Origin: Paracoccaceae bacterium
GTDB lineage: Bacteria; Pseudomonadota; Alphaproteobacteria; Rhodobacterales; Rhodobacteraceae
Reading direction: 5' to 3'
Assembly: GCA_013003075.1 (NCBI GenBank)
Contig: JABDLJ010000019.1
Location: 62,001-126,000 of the forward strand
DNA length: 64,000 nucleotides
A program made the position numbers and the translations under genes. Position 1 is the stretch's first letter; each line of letters starts with the position of its first letter. Below the pieces are notes generated by a model that was given only the letters and a program-made list of their open reading frames with translations, searched no databases and had not been told where the DNA came from. Positions 43,945-53,399 of the stretch are shown here, one piece after another.

Positions 43945-45197
43945 GATCTGTAGTCCGCATTTATCGTTATATATCCATGGGTTAGATCGCAGGTCCAGAC
44001 TGAAGAGGCGCCTTGTCCCAGCCCCAGATCGACAGCGATGACGATCTGATCGCGCTTCATGTAACCTGCGCCGGCCTCTTCGCTGTAACCCGTCGAAACC
44101 CAACCCTTCTCAGCCACCAGGATGTCCCCGAACCGGATGCTCAGCAGGTCCCTGTCCGCCACCGCGCCAGACTTGCCGACGGCCATTACGATACGGCCCC
44201 AGTTGGGGTCCTCGCCGGCGATCGCGGTCTTCACCAGAGGCGAATTTGCGATAGATAATGCGACCTTGCGGGCATCTCCATCGCTCTCGGCTCCGGTTAC
44301 GGCGACCTCGATGAACTTTGTTGCGCCCTCGCCGTCGCGCACAACCTGGTGCGCGAGATCCAGCATCACGCCACCTAAAGCGCTGTGGAACGCCGCCGCG
44401 TTATCGCCGTTTATGTCAGTAATTTCAGGAGCTTCGCTCCTCCCCGTCGCCGCGAGCAGCAGCGTGTCCGAGGTCGATGTATCGCTGTCGACCGTGATGC
44501 AGTTGAACGTGGTGTCGGTAAGCTCTGCCAGCATCTGATCCAGCACTGGCTTGGCGATTTTCGCGTCCGTGAAGATGTAGACAAGCATCGTCGCCATGTC
44601 CGGCGCGATCATGCCGGAACCCTTCGCAATACCTGAAATAGACACTGTTTTTCCGCCAATTCGTGCGGTTGCGCCTGCGCCCTTGGGGTAGGTGTCGGTG
44701 GTCATGATCGCGCGAGCCGCATCGGCGATGCCGGTCTTTGACAGGCCCGCTGCAAGCTCTGCCAGCCTGGCGGTGATCCGGTCGTGCGGCAGCGGCTCTC
44801 CGATCACGCCGGTCGAGGCCGAGAACACGCGCTGCTCTGGCACGCCGGTGGCACCGGCGACGGCGCTTGTCACGGCGTCAACGGCGTCCGCGCCGTTCGA
44901 GCCGGTAAAAGCGTTTGCATTTCCAGAGTTTACGATAAAAGCCGCGCCGCTCTCGGAGACGCCGCCGATCTTGTCCTGACAGTCCAGCACTGGCGCGGCG
45001 CGGGTCGAAGACCGGGTGAAGACACCCGCGATGACAGAGCCGGGCGCCAGCGTTGCCAGCATCACATCAAGACGGCCACTGTAGCGCACGCCGGCCTCGA
45101 TTGCCGCAAACGCTGCCCCTTCGATTACCGGCAGGTCCGGAAAGCCGCCCTTCGGCGCAAGCGGAGAGATCGGTGCAGACGCTTTGGCCGCGCTCAT
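43941..45197 (-). CDS. argJ: Bifunctional ornithine acetyltransferase / N-acetylglutamate synthase
   Basis: ArgJ transfers the acetyl group from N-acetylornithine to glutamate, closing the cyclic arginine pathway. The 418-residue precursor is cut autocatalytically before a conserved threonine; the motif IAPDMATML is present with the nucleophile Thr after MA. VNSGNANAFTGSNG and ASTGVIGEPLP are also diagnostic. It lies between a periplasmic parvulin gene (8 bp upstream) and mutT (overlapping), a context I associate with Rhodobacteraceae. Confidence 0.95.
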   Translation of the reverse strand: MSAAKASAPISPLAPKGGFPDLPVIEGAAFAAIEAGVRYSGRLDVMLATLAPGSVIAGVFTRSSTRAAPVLDCQDKIGGVSESGAAFIVNSGNANAFTGSNGADAVDAVTSAVAGATGVPEQRVFSASTGVIGEPLPHDRITARLAELAAGLSKTGIADAARAIMTTDTYPKGAGATARIGGKTVSISGIAKGSGMIAPDMATMLVYIFTDAKIAKPVLDQMLAELTDTTFNCITVDSDTSTSDTLLLAATGRSEAPEITDINGDNAAAFHSALGGVMLDLAHQVVRDGEGATKFIEVAVTGAESDGDARKVALSIANSPLVKTAIAGEDPNWGRIVMAVGKSGAVADRDLLSIRFGDILVAEKGWVSTGYSEEAGAGYMKRDQIVIAVDLGLGQGASSVWTCDLTHGYITINADYRS

Positions 45198-45205
45198 ATC
45201 AGTGT

Positions 45206-46057
45206 CTATTCCTGCAAAAGCGAGGTGTCGCTGATGATGTTCACGTCAATATCGGCAGGCGCGACGCGGCTGATCTCGGCGCCATCTTCCAGCTTTGAAA
45301 GATAGCCCTCGATCGCGTCGCGTTGCAGCGTATCGGCAAGCTGGGGGCGCACCTGGTCGAGCGGCGGCGCGGCCTTGCTGCGCTTGTCGTTCAGCTTGAT
45401 GACATGCCATCCGAACTGGGTTTGCACCGGCGCAGAGATAGCGCCGACCTCCAGCGTTTCGACCGCTGCCTCGAAGGGCGCAACCATCATGCCCTTGCCG
45501 AACCATCCCAAAAGGCCGCCGTTCGGGCCAGAGGGACCGGTCGATTTCTGGGCCGCCAGATTGGCGAAATCTGCTCCGCCCTCAAGCTCTGTCAACAGTT
45601 CGGCGGCCGCTTCCTCGGTTTCGACGAGGATATGCGAGGCGTTGAATTCGGGCTCTGGCTCGAGGTTGGTGTAGGTTTCGTCATAGGCGCTTTGCAGTGC
45701 CTCGTCCGTCACCGCATCCGCAGCCACTTGCTGGAACACCTGCGCGGCCTGCAGCGAGCGGGTCTCGTTTTCCAGCACCAGGGTGTTTTCCTTGCTGAGA
45801 CCTTCGGAGATGTCGCTGAGAAGCGATTGCTGCACAAGCTGGTCCAGAAGCCCGGTGTAGAGCACGTCGTTGGGCAGGTCCTGATACTGCTCTGGCAGCC
45901 GCGCGCGCAGGGCGATCATGTGCCCGAGCGTGATCTCGGTACCGTTCACGGTGGCGACTATGGTGTCGGCGGTCGGGGTTTCGTCCTGGGCCAGGGCCGG
46001 GAAGGCAACTGTGCACGAAAGCAGAGTTGTGGCGATGAAAGATGTGTGTTTTTGCAT
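45206..46057 (-). CDS. Periplasmic peptidyl-prolyl isomerase (parvulin, SurA/PrsA-like)
   Basis: The 283-residue protein has a signal peptide (cleavage after ALA, FPALAQDE). The parvulin domain in the C-terminal half shows FNASHILVETEEAA, GPSGPNGGLLGWFGKGMMVAPFEAAV and FGWHVIKLND, the canonical motif set. The N-terminal part is a helical chaperone-like segment (VNGTEITLGHMIALRARLP). It probably assists folding of exported proteins. It is divergent from secA and upstream of argJ on the same strand. Confidence 0.9.
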   Translation of the reverse strand: MQKHTSFIATTLLSCTVAFPALAQDETPTADTIVATVNGTEITLGHMIALRARLPEQYQDLPNDVLYTGLLDQLVQQSLLSDISEGLSKENTLVLENETRSLQAAQVFQQVAADAVTDEALQSAYDETYTNLEPEPEFNASHILVETEEAAAELLTELEGGADFANLAAQKSTGPSGPNGGLLGWFGKGMMVAPFEAAVETLEVGAISAPVQTQFGWHVIKLNDKRSKAAPPLDQVRPQLADTLQRDAIEGYLSKLEDGAEISRVAPADIDVNIISDTSLLQE

Positions 46058-46096
46058 CGAAACAGTCCTTGAGGCGGGCCGCAGCTTCCCGCGACG

Positions 46097-46124
46097 TTGA
46101 CACTAACTTGGCGGGCCCTTACAT
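46097..46124 (+). promoter_or_regulatory. Candidate promoter of secA
   Basis: A perfect -35 TTGACA (46097-46102) is followed after 16 bp by TTACAT (46119-46124). Transcription would start near 46131 and give a leader of about 105 bases before the secA ATG. The -10 match is weak (three of six). Confidence 0.45.
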
Positions 46125-46237
46125 CGCCTTTTGACCTACGAGGGGCCGCGTTCCTGCCTGCTTTTATGGCGATGGCGAGACGCGGGCAAGCGCATCCCCT
46201 TACACGATCCTGTCAAATGCGCATTGAGGCAGAAAAC

Positions 46238-48937
46238 ATGCTAGGTTTCGGAACCATCGCCAAGAAGGTCTTTGGGACGCCAAACGACCGGTTGATCAAG
46301 GCCACGCAACCCTCGGTGGACGCGATCAATGCGCTTGAGCCGCAGTTCGAGGCCCTGTCCGACGAGGAGATCATCGCCAAGACCGAAGAGCTGCGCGGCC
46401 GGGCAAACAGCGGCGAGAGCCTCGAGGACCTTTTGCCCGAGGCGTTTGCCAACTGCCGCGAAGCGGCGCGCCGTGCGCTGGGTCTGCGGGCCTTCGATGT
46501 CCAGCTCATGGGCGGCATCTTCCTGCACCGGGGCAATATCGCCGAGATGAAAACCGGTGAGGGCAAAACGCTTGTTGCGACCTTCCCGGCTTATCTGAAT
46601 GCGCTCACCGGCAAGGGCGTACATATCGTGACGGTCAACGACTACCTGGCCAAACGCGACGCCGAATGGATGAGCAATGTCTACGGCGCGCTGGGCCTGA
46701 CGACCGGCGTGGTCTATCCCCAGCAGCCCGAGGCGGAAAAGCACAAGGCCTATCGCGCCGACGTGACATATGCCACCAACAACGAGCTGGGGTTCGACTA
46801 TCTGCGCGACAACATGAAGTCCGACCTGAAGGACATGAACCAGCTTCAGCACAACTTTGCCATTGTCGACGAGGTGGACAGCATCCTGATCGACGAGGCG
46901 CGGACACCGCTGATCATATCGGGCCCTGCGCAGGACCGCTCAGAGCTATACGTGACGATCGACACGATCATCCCCGAAGTGCTGGACGTTCATTTCGATC
47001 TGGACGAAAAAACGCGCAATGTGACCTACACCGACGAGGGTAACGAGTTCCTCGAAGAGCGGTTGCACGCGGCGGGCATCCTGCCGGAAGAGCAGTCTCT
47101 TTACGATCCCGAAAGTACGACCATCGTGCACCACGTGAACCAGGGCCTGCGGGCGCACAAGCTTTTCACCAAGGACAAGGACTACATCGTGCGCGATGGC
47201 GAGGTCGTCCTGATCGACGAGTTTACCGGCCGCATGATGCAGGGCCGCCGCCTGTCGGACGGGCTGCACCAGGCGATCGAGGCCAAGGAGGGCGTGAACA
47301 TCCAGCCCGAGAACGTGACGCTGGCCTCTGTGACCTTCCAGAACTACTTCCGGCTTTACAACAAGCTGGCCGGGATGACCGGCACCGCCGCCACCGAAGC
47401 CGAGGAATTCGGTGAGATCTACGGCCTTGGCGTTATCGAGATCCCGACCAACCAGCCAGTCGCCCGCACCGACGAGCACGATCAGGTCTACCGAACCACG
47501 CGCGAGAAATACGAAGCGATCGTGAAAGAGATCAAGAAAGCCAACGAAAAGGGGCAGCCTGTCCTCGTGGGCACGACATCGATCGAGAAGTCCGAGTTCA
47601 TCTCGGGGCTGCTGACCAAGGAAAGCATCAAGCACAATGTTCTGAACGCGCGCCAACACGAGCAGGAAGCGCAGATCGTCGCGGATGCCGGCAAGTTTGC
47701 CGCGGTCACCATCGCCACCAACATGGCCGGCCGCGGCACCGACATTCAGCTTGGCGGTAATGTCGAGATGAAAGTGCTGGAGGCGCTGACCGCCGATCCA
47801 GAGGCCGATCCCGAGGCGATACGCTCCAAGATCGAGGCCGAGCATGCCGAGGAAAAGGCCAAGGTGATCGAAGCGGGCGGGCTTTATGTCCTGGCCTCCG
47901 AGCGTCACGAAAGTCGCCGTATCGACAACCAGTTGCGCGGCCGCTCGGGCCGCCAGGGCGATCCGGGGCGGTCTTCGTTCTACCTTTCGCTGGAAGACGA
48001 CTTGATGCGGATCTTCGGGTCCGAGCGACTTGAAAAAGTGCTGTCGACGCTTGGCATGAAAGAGGGCGAGGCAATCGTTCACCCCTGGGTTAACAAATCG
48101 CTTGAAAAAGCGCAGGCGAAGGTCGAGGGCCGCAACTTCGATATCCGCAAGCAGCTTCTGAAATTCGATGATGTGATGAACGACCAGCGCAAGGTGATCT
48201 TCGGCCAGCGGCGTGAGATCATGGAAGCGGCTGATTTGTCCGAGATCGCGGAAGATATGCGCCACCAGGTGATCGACGATATGGTCGACCACCGGATGCC
48301 GCCGAAAAGTTATGCCGACCAGTGGGATACCGAGGGCCTGCAAGGGGATATCAGCGAAAAGGTCGGGATTGATGTGCCGGTCGCGGACTGGGCCGATGAA
48401 GAGGGCGTCGACGACGACGAGATCCGCGAACGGCTCTACAAGGCATCGAATGAGTTCATGGCGTCGAAGGCGGCGCAGTTCGGACCCGAAGCGATGCGCT
48501 CGATCGAAAAACAGATCCTGCTGCAAACGATAGACAGCAAATGGCGCGAGCATCTTCTGACGCTGGAGCATCTGCGCTCGGTCGTTGGCTTTCGTGGTTA
48601 TGCGCAGCGCGATCCGCTCAACGAGTACAAGTCAGAGGCGTTCCAGCTCTTTGAAGGCCTGCTGGACGGTTTGCGCGAGGACGTCACGCAGAAGTTGTCG
48701 CAAATCCGTCCGATGAGCCAGGAAGAGCAGGACGAGATGATGCGCCAGATGCAGGCGCAGCGCGAGGCGATGCTGAAGGCCGCAGAGCCCGAGCGCGATG
48801 CAAAGGGCGCGGTCGGCGAAGCCGCCGAAGGCTTTGTCGAGGATGATCCCAGCACCTGGGGCGATCCGGGGCGGAACGACCGCTGTCCCTGCGGCTCTGG
48901 CAAAAAGTTCAAGCACTGCCACGGGCGGCTTGCCTGA
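46238..48937 (+). CDS. secA: Preprotein translocase ATPase SecA
   Basis: SecA drives post-translational export through SecYEG. The 899-residue protein begins [18 protein letters not shown] and has Walker A in [32 protein letters not shown], and [11 protein letters not shown]. It ends with the zinc-binding [14 protein letters not shown] motif used for SecB and lipid contact. ATG 46238 is chosen with GAGG upstream; the frame is open further upstream through the leader. The divergent parvulin gene may be functionally linked to protein export. Confidence 0.96.
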   Translation: MLGFGTIAKKVFGTPNDRLIKATQPSVDAINALEPQFEALSDEEIIAKTEELRGRANSGESLEDLLPEAFANCREAARRALGLRAFDVQLMGGIFLHRGNIAEMKTGEGKTLVATFPAYLNALTGKGVHIVTVNDYLAKRDAEWMSNVYGALGLTTGVVYPQQPEAEKHKAYRADVTYATNNELGFDYLRDNMKSDLKDMNQLQHNFAIVDEVDSILIDEARTPLIISGPAQDRSELYVTIDTIIPEVLDVHFDLDEKTRNVTYTDEGNEFLEERLHAAGILPEEQSLYDPESTTIVHHVNQGLRAHKLFTKDKDYIVRDGEVVLIDEFTGRMMQGRRLSDGLHQAIEAKEGVNIQPENVTLASVTFQNYFRLYNKLAGMTGTAATEAEEFGEIYGLGVIEIPTNQPVARTDEHDQVYRTTREKYEAIVKEIKKANEKGQPVLVGTTSIEKSEFISGLLTKESIKHNVLNARQHEQEAQIVADAGKFAAVTIATNMAGRGTDIQLGGNVEMKVLEALTADPEADPEAIRSKIEAEHAEEKAKVIEAGGLYVLASERHESRRIDNQLRGRSGRQGDPGRSSFYLSLEDDLMRIFGSERLEKVLSTLGMKEGEAIVHPWVNKSLEKAQAKVEGRNFDIRKQLLKFDDVMNDQRKVIFGQRREIMEAADLSEIAEDMRHQVIDDMVDHRMPPKSYADQWDTEGLQGDISEKVGIDVPVADWADEEGVDDDEIRERLYKASNEFMASKAAQFGPEAMRSIEKQILLQTIDSKWREHLLTLEHLRSVVGFRGYAQRDPLNEYKSEAFQLFEGLLDGLREDVTQKLSQIRPMSQEEQDEMMRQMQAQREAMLKAAEPERDAKGAVGEAAEGFVEDDPSTWGDPGRNDRCPCGSGKKFKHCHGRLA

Positions 48938-49162
48938 GGTCTTAATCGCGAGTCCGGTACGCCGGGCTTGCGCGGCCATTGTGGCAACTTGGTGTCGCGC
49001 CCTCTGTCGTGGCGATCTCGCCCACACGATATATAGTGGTTTCAAGCAGATATAGAGTTTGATCGGTCGGCAACTCGCTGCCGGCACCGGCTTCCAACAG
49101 CCTTAAGATCGTCTGAATTGGGTGCAATTCTCTGCCGTGATGGGAAGCCACGGAGGCCGAGG

Positions 49163-50215
49163 GTGCTTACAAAAAAGACGTTGATGACCATAGCGGCGAC
49201 CGTATTCGTCGCCGGAGCAACCGGGTACTACATGGAAAACGGGCTGGCGCCGATCGAGAAGGTCGATGGCCCTGCGCCGCGTCCGAACGGTCCCTCTCGC
49301 GCTGCGCCGAAGGTCGACACCTCTGACTTGAAACCCGGCGCGAGGCCGACCGTGAAGGCGCGCCCGGTCGCGCCGCAGACCGCGTCGGTGAAGCATTCAC
49401 TGCCGAAGCCCCCGTCGCAGGCGCTGATCCCGGTTGCGCTTCCGGTTGCCGGGGTCGCCGAGATTGAAATCCCCGAAGACACAATGAACGTGCCACCCGC
49501 ACCGACCATCACGGCACTCAGCGGTTTTGACATCTCTTGCGAGCCTGTGCTGGCCGCATCCGCGACCGAAGGCGCGATGATCGAAGTCAGCTACGCTGCG
49601 GCCTGCAACCCGGGCGAGCGGATCATCATCAGCCATGCCGGTCTGCGATTCACACAAGAGACGGATGAGAATGGCGAGGTTGCGTTTTCGCTTCCGGCGA
49701 TGACGCGCGCCGCCATGATCTCGGTCGAGACACGCGGCGGCGGCAAGACGACGACATCCCTTGCCGTTCCGGCTGTCGAAGACTTCGATCGCGTCGGACT
49801 GCAATGGTCCGGCTTGGATGCGCTGTCGATCCACGCCCTTGAATTCGGAGCGGAATATGGCGCACCGGGGCACGTCTCGGCGCTCGATCCCAAGGCGCCG
49901 CAGCGCAGCCTCGTCGAAAGCGGCGGGTTCCTGACGCGACTTGGCGCCCTGGATGTGGACAGCCCCATCGTGGCAGAGGTTTATTCCTTCCCGACCGGCC
50001 GGATCGATCGCGCCGGTGTGGTGCGGCTGTCGATCGAGGCGCTGGTGACTCCCTATACCTGCGGCCAGACCGTCAATGCCGAAACCTTCCAGACCACGCG
50101 TGAGGGCAACGTCAATCGCATGAACCTGGCGATCGAAGTGCCGAACTGCGACGCCGTAGGCGATATCGTTGTATTGAAAAACCTGCTTCGAGACCTCAAG
50201 ATCGCCCAGAACTAG
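49163..50215 (+). CDS. Membrane-anchored protein of unknown function downstream of secA
   Basis: I do not recognise this 350-residue protein. One N-terminal hydrophobic segment (TLMTIAATVFVAGATGYYM) would anchor it, with a Pro/Ala/Lys-rich linker to about residue 105. The rest looks like a beta-rich extracytoplasmic domain with several cysteines (FDISCEPVL, AAACNPGERI, PYTCGQTV, VPNCDAV) that could form disulfides. The GTG start at 49163 has GGAGG six bases upstream. An OmpA-fusion protein gene follows after 22 bp, so the two probably form an operon with a shared envelope role. Confidence 0.75.
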   Translation: MLTKKTLMTIAATVFVAGATGYYMENGLAPIEKVDGPAPRPNGPSRAAPKVDTSDLKPGARPTVKARPVAPQTASVKHSLPKPPSQALIPVALPVAGVAEIEIPEDTMNVPPAPTITALSGFDISCEPVLAASATEGAMIEVSYAAACNPGERIIISHAGLRFTQETDENGEVAFSLPAMTRAAMISVETRGGGKTTTSLAVPAVEDFDRVGLQWSGLDALSIHALEFGAEYGAPGHVSALDPKAPQRSLVESGGFLTRLGALDVDSPIVAEVYSFPTGRIDRAGVVRLSIEALVTPYTCGQTVNAETFQTTREGNVNRMNLAIEVPNCDAVGDIVVLKNLLRDLKIAQN

Positions 50216-50237
50216 AGCTTCAGGGTCTTGTCCTTGC

Positions 50238-51764
50238 ATGACACATCGACTGGCGGCCGTGCTGGCCGCGTCTCTGGCGTTTTTGCTGTGTCCCGCTGCG
50301 TCTGCGCAACCTGTCACCCTGCAATCGGATGATGGCGGCCTTCGCCTGCAAGGTGAGATCCTTGATTACGATGGCGAATACTACCGAATAGACACCAAAT
50401 ACGGGATCTTGACGGTCTCTGCCGCGGCGATGCGTTGCCTGGGTGAGTCTTGCCCGGATACCGAAGGCTTCATCCCCGAGTTCCGAATTTCAGGCGCCGC
50501 AACCACTGGCGACACGCTGATGCCCGGCATCGTCGAGGCTTTTGTCCGCGATCGCGGCTATCGCGCCGTGCGCGTCGTGCAGGACGACACGCATTTCAGA
50601 TACGAGCTGTTTCGCGGTGCGTCAGAAACTGTTTTCGCGCGGATCCGGTTCCGCGTCTCGTCGACCGAAGAGGGTTTTGCCGATCTTGTGGCCAACCAGG
50701 CAGAAATCGCTATGGCGATCAGACCAGTTCGCTTTAACGAGATTGAGCGCGGCATCGAGGCCGGGATCGGCGATCTGGGCGCGGCCGGCAGGTCGATGGA
50801 CATTGCCTTGGATGCGCTGGTTCCGATCGCGTCGCGCAAGAACGCGGTTACGGCCATGGGCGTCGATCGGCTGGCGGCGGCGTTTTCGGGCAGGGCGCGC
50901 GACTGGGCCGATCTGGGCGGCGCGCAGGGTCCGGTCCGGCTTTACCTGAAGAACGACCCGTCGGGGCTGACCGGCCGATTTCGCACCCAGGTGCTGGGCC
51001 CTCAGGACATGGCGCTGTCTTCGGATGTCCAGCGCTTCGGAAGCAATGCGGATCTTGCAGGCGCCGTTGCCGCCAATCCTGCGGCGCTTGCGATTTCGGC
51101 TCTCTCCGAGATTGGAAATGCGCGCACGCTGGCCCTGTCGGGATCCTGTGCGCGCGAGGTTGCGGCGACGACGAACACGCTCTTGACCGGCGACTATCCG
51201 TTCGTAATCCACCATCGGCTTTTCATGCCGGACTACGTGTTGCCGGCCATTGCCCGCGAGTTTCTGGAGTTTGTACGCGCGCCGGCCGGACGCCGCGCCG
51301 TCGAGGCCCTGGGCTATGTCCCGCCCGACCGGGTCCGTCTGCGGCTGCGCCCCGCCAGTCGGCCCGGGACAGAAAGCGACGCGCCGAAGACGCCGGAATT
51401 TCTGGATGGCGCCGAACGGCTTGCGTTCACCTTTCGCTTCGATGTCGGCACCGCGGACCTTGACGCCAATGCCCAGGACGCCCTGCGCCGTCTCGCGGCT
51501 TGGCTGGAGGCCAATACCGAGCGCCGGCGACGTCTTTTCATCGTCGGCTTCACCGATGGCGTTGGCGCTGCGGGAGTGAACGAAAGACTGTCACAGCGGC
51601 GGAGCGCGCTGGTGCGCGCGTCGCTGGAAGACCTGGTAAGCCCCGAAGCATGGCAGATCGCGCGGCCGCGCGCCATCGGTCTTGGAGAGCGCGCGCCGAT
51701 TGCCTGCGACGACATGGGCTGGGGCCGGCAGGTCAACCGGCGGGTCGAAGTCTGGACACGCTAA
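50238..51764 (+). CDS. Fusion of a periplasmic-binding (PstS-like) domain and an OmpA peptidoglycan-binding domain
   Basis: The 508-residue protein has a signal peptide (cleavage after ASA), then a region of about 320 residues that looks like a phosphate-binding-protein-type domain (TTGDTLMPGIVEAF, DLVANQAEIAMAIRPV, FVIHHRLFMPDYVLPAIAREFLEFV). The last 115 residues are an OmpA-like domain: FRFDVGTADLDANA, FIVGFTDGVG, NERLSQRRSALVRASLE and NRRVEVWTR. It would bind peptidoglycan and possibly a small ligand. Its TAA stop overlaps the radC TAG by sharing bases 51762-51763. Confidence 0.85.
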   Translation: MTHRLAAVLAASLAFLLCPAASAQPVTLQSDDGGLRLQGEILDYDGEYYRIDTKYGILTVSAAAMRCLGESCPDTEGFIPEFRISGAATTGDTLMPGIVEAFVRDRGYRAVRVVQDDTHFRYELFRGASETVFARIRFRVSSTEEGFADLVANQAEIAMAIRPVRFNEIERGIEAGIGDLGAAGRSMDIALDALVPIASRKNAVTAMGVDRLAAAFSGRARDWADLGGAQGPVRLYLKNDPSGLTGRFRTQVLGPQDMALSSDVQRFGSNADLAGAVAANPAALAISALSEIGNARTLALSGSCAREVAATTNTLLTGDYPFVIHHRLFMPDYVLPAIAREFLEFVRAPAGRRAVEALGYVPPDRVRLRLRPASRPGTESDAPKTPEFLDGAERLAFTFRFDVGTADLDANAQDALRRLAAWLEANTERRRRLFIVGFTDGVGAAGVNERLSQRRSALVRASLEDLVSPEAWQIARPRAIGLGERAPIACDDMGWGRQVNRRVEVWTR

Positions 51765-52519
51765 AGATAGCCGGACGCGCGAAACGACAGCTCGCGCTCT
51801 TTGCCGATGATGATGTGGTCGTGCAGCGTCAGGCCCAGTACGGCGGCGGCCTCACTGATCTGGCGCGTCATCTCGATATCGGGCTCGGACGGTGTCGGAT
51901 CGCCTGAGGGGTGATTGTGCACCAGGATCAGGGCCGAGGCATTCAGCTCCAGCGCGCGTTTCACCACCTCGCGGGGGTAGACAGGAACGTGGTCTACCGT
52001 GCCCTTGGCCTGCTCTTCATCGGCAATCAGGACATTTCTGCGGTCGAGAAACAGGACACGAAACTGTTCGGTCTCGCGATGCGCCATCGTGGTGTGGCAG
52101 TAGTCGAGAACGCTGTCCCAGCTATCGACGATATGTCGTTGCATGACGCGCGCGCGCGCCAGGCGCTGCGCGGCGGCCTCGACGAGCTTCAGCTCGACGA
52201 TGACCGCCTCGCCGACGCCGTTGATCCGGGCCAGCCGTTCGGGCGCGGCCGAGATCACCCGGCCAAAATCACCAAGCGTGTCGAGCATCAGGCGCGCCAA
52301 CGGTTTGACATCCCGGCGCGCGATCGCGCGGAAGAGCAAAAGTTCCAGCATCTCGTAGTCGGGCAGTGCTGCTGCTCCGCCGTCCATGAAGCGGGTGCGC
52401 AATCGCTTGCGGTGGTCGACCATGTAGGATGGGATCTTGCCCTCGATCGGGACCGGAATGGCTTCGTCGGTGTCGAAGAATGGAAGCGGGGCCTCGGAGA
52501 AGCGATTGTCTTTTGTCAT
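51761..52519 (-). CDS. radC: RadC family JAMM-domain protein
   Basis: A 252-residue protein with an N-terminal helix-hairpin-helix region (LARINGVGEAVIVELKLVEA) and a C-terminal JAMM/MPN metal-binding domain: HNHPSGDPTPSEPDIEMT, with the HxHPSGxxxPSxxD signature. The E. coli relative is not required for DNA repair despite the name; the true function is unknown, so no enzymatic claim is made. Start ATG 52519. An unknown lipoprotein gene lies upstream on the same strand. Confidence 0.93.
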   Translation of the reverse strand: MTKDNRFSEAPLPFFDTDEAIPVPIEGKIPSYMVDHRKRLRTRFMDGGAAALPDYEMLELLLFRAIARRDVKPLARLMLDTLGDFGRVISAAPERLARINGVGEAVIVELKLVEAAAQRLARARVMQRHIVDSWDSVLDYCHTTMAHRETEQFRVLFLDRRNVLIADEEQAKGTVDHVPVYPREVVKRALELNASALILVHNHPSGDPTPSEPDIEMTRQISEAAAVLGLTLHDHIIIGKERELSFRASGYL

Positions 52520-52594
52520 GCGCCCATAGCTGCAGGGTCATGCTGAACAAATTATTAAGGCGGACAGGCGGATTTGCGGAGCATCCACATAAGC

Positions 52595-52618
52595 AAAAGT
52601 CCGCAGATTTCGCTGCGG
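52595..52618 (-). terminator. Intrinsic terminator after the unknown lipoprotein gene
   Basis: CCGCAG (52601-52606) pairs with CTGCGG (52613-52618) around a 6-base loop. On the minus strand it is followed by a CTTTTGC run (52600-52594), beginning about 28 bp beyond the lipoprotein stop. Confidence 0.5.
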
Positions 52619-52645
52619 GCCATGCCTGAAACTATGTGGCGCCGT

Positions 52646-53212
52646 CTAGCGTGCGGCCGCCTGAATACGCTGTCCGACGATCGGATGACCCTCCGGTAGC
52701 GTCTTCATCAACTCGGCGAGAAGCTGCGCCCGCGAGGGACCGCTGCGCACCCGGCGGGTGTCGAACTCACCGGGACCGAAGAAGCCACGCTTGGTTCTCA
52801 CCAGGGCCCAATTGCCGATGTAATGAACACCCGGGCGCTGCACATCGACCTTGCCCGGCGCGCTGCCGAAGGGGCCGAAATCGTACTCGTTGATGGTGTT
52901 GGAGCAGATGATCGCGGCGCAGGATTGCAGCGCCATGCTGTGAAACTCGATGCGCGATCCCGGCTTGGCCGCGTGCTGCCAAACGAGGTATCCGCCCTCG
53001 AATTTCTTGATGCCCATGTCGTAGAACGGCTGTTCGCTGCGCGGTGCGTATTGCCGCATGGTCATCGAATACAAATGGTTACCGCTGATCTTGTCGACAT
53101 TGATCCAACCGTAGATCGTTGCGCGGTTCGTGAAGTCGTTGACCGGTGTGCCGCCACCGATGGCGCAACCCATCAGGGTCAACGTAAGGAAGAATGCAAA
53201 TAAGCGTTTCAT
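52646..53212 (-). CDS. Putative lipoprotein of unknown function
   Basis: I do not recognise this 188-residue protein. The N terminus is a lipoprotein signal with lipobox LMGC (Cys 16). The mature part has YGWINVDKISGNHLYSMTMRQYAP and a YDFGPFGSAPGKVDVQRPGVHYIG segment, with two cysteines in SCAAIICSN that may form a disulfide. It looks like a small beta-sandwich envelope protein. It lies between radC and the dnaJ-dnaK operon and has its own terminator, suggesting independent transcription. Confidence 0.75.
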   Translation of the reverse strand: MKRLFAFFLTLTLMGCAIGGGTPVNDFTNRATIYGWINVDKISGNHLYSMTMRQYAPRSEQPFYDMGIKKFEGGYLVWQHAAKPGSRIEFHSMALQSCAAIICSNTINEYDFGPFGSAPGKVDVQRPGVHYIGNWALVRTKRGFFGPGEFDTRRVRSGPSRAQLLAELMKTLPEGHPIVGQRIQAAAR

Positions 53213-53338
53213 GCCTGCCTCTTATTTCAAGTCAATTCGTCTGAGATGGCGCCGAAATTTGGCGACAATCAGGAGTTGACTTGGGCGTTTCCAAGGCAGG
53301 AACAGTGCGTTTCCGAATAACGCAAGGTGCGGCTAAGC

Positions 53339-53367
53339 AAAAAAGCCCGCAGCGCTGCGTCGCGGGC
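53339..53367 (-). terminator. Intrinsic terminator of the dnaK-dnaJ operon
   Basis: GCCCGC (53345-53350) pairs with GCGGGC (53362-53367), and the 11-base interior can pair further. On the minus strand six T residues follow (53344-53339). It lies about 35 bp beyond the dnaJ stop. Confidence 0.8.
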
Positions 53368-53399
53368 CTGGACGGTGATGTACTTGAAGGTCGCTTTGG

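Noticed and set aside
46946..48571. A 541-codon frame antisense to secA
   Set aside because: SecA is intact on the plus strand and the antisense product has no motif, ribosome site or natural composition.
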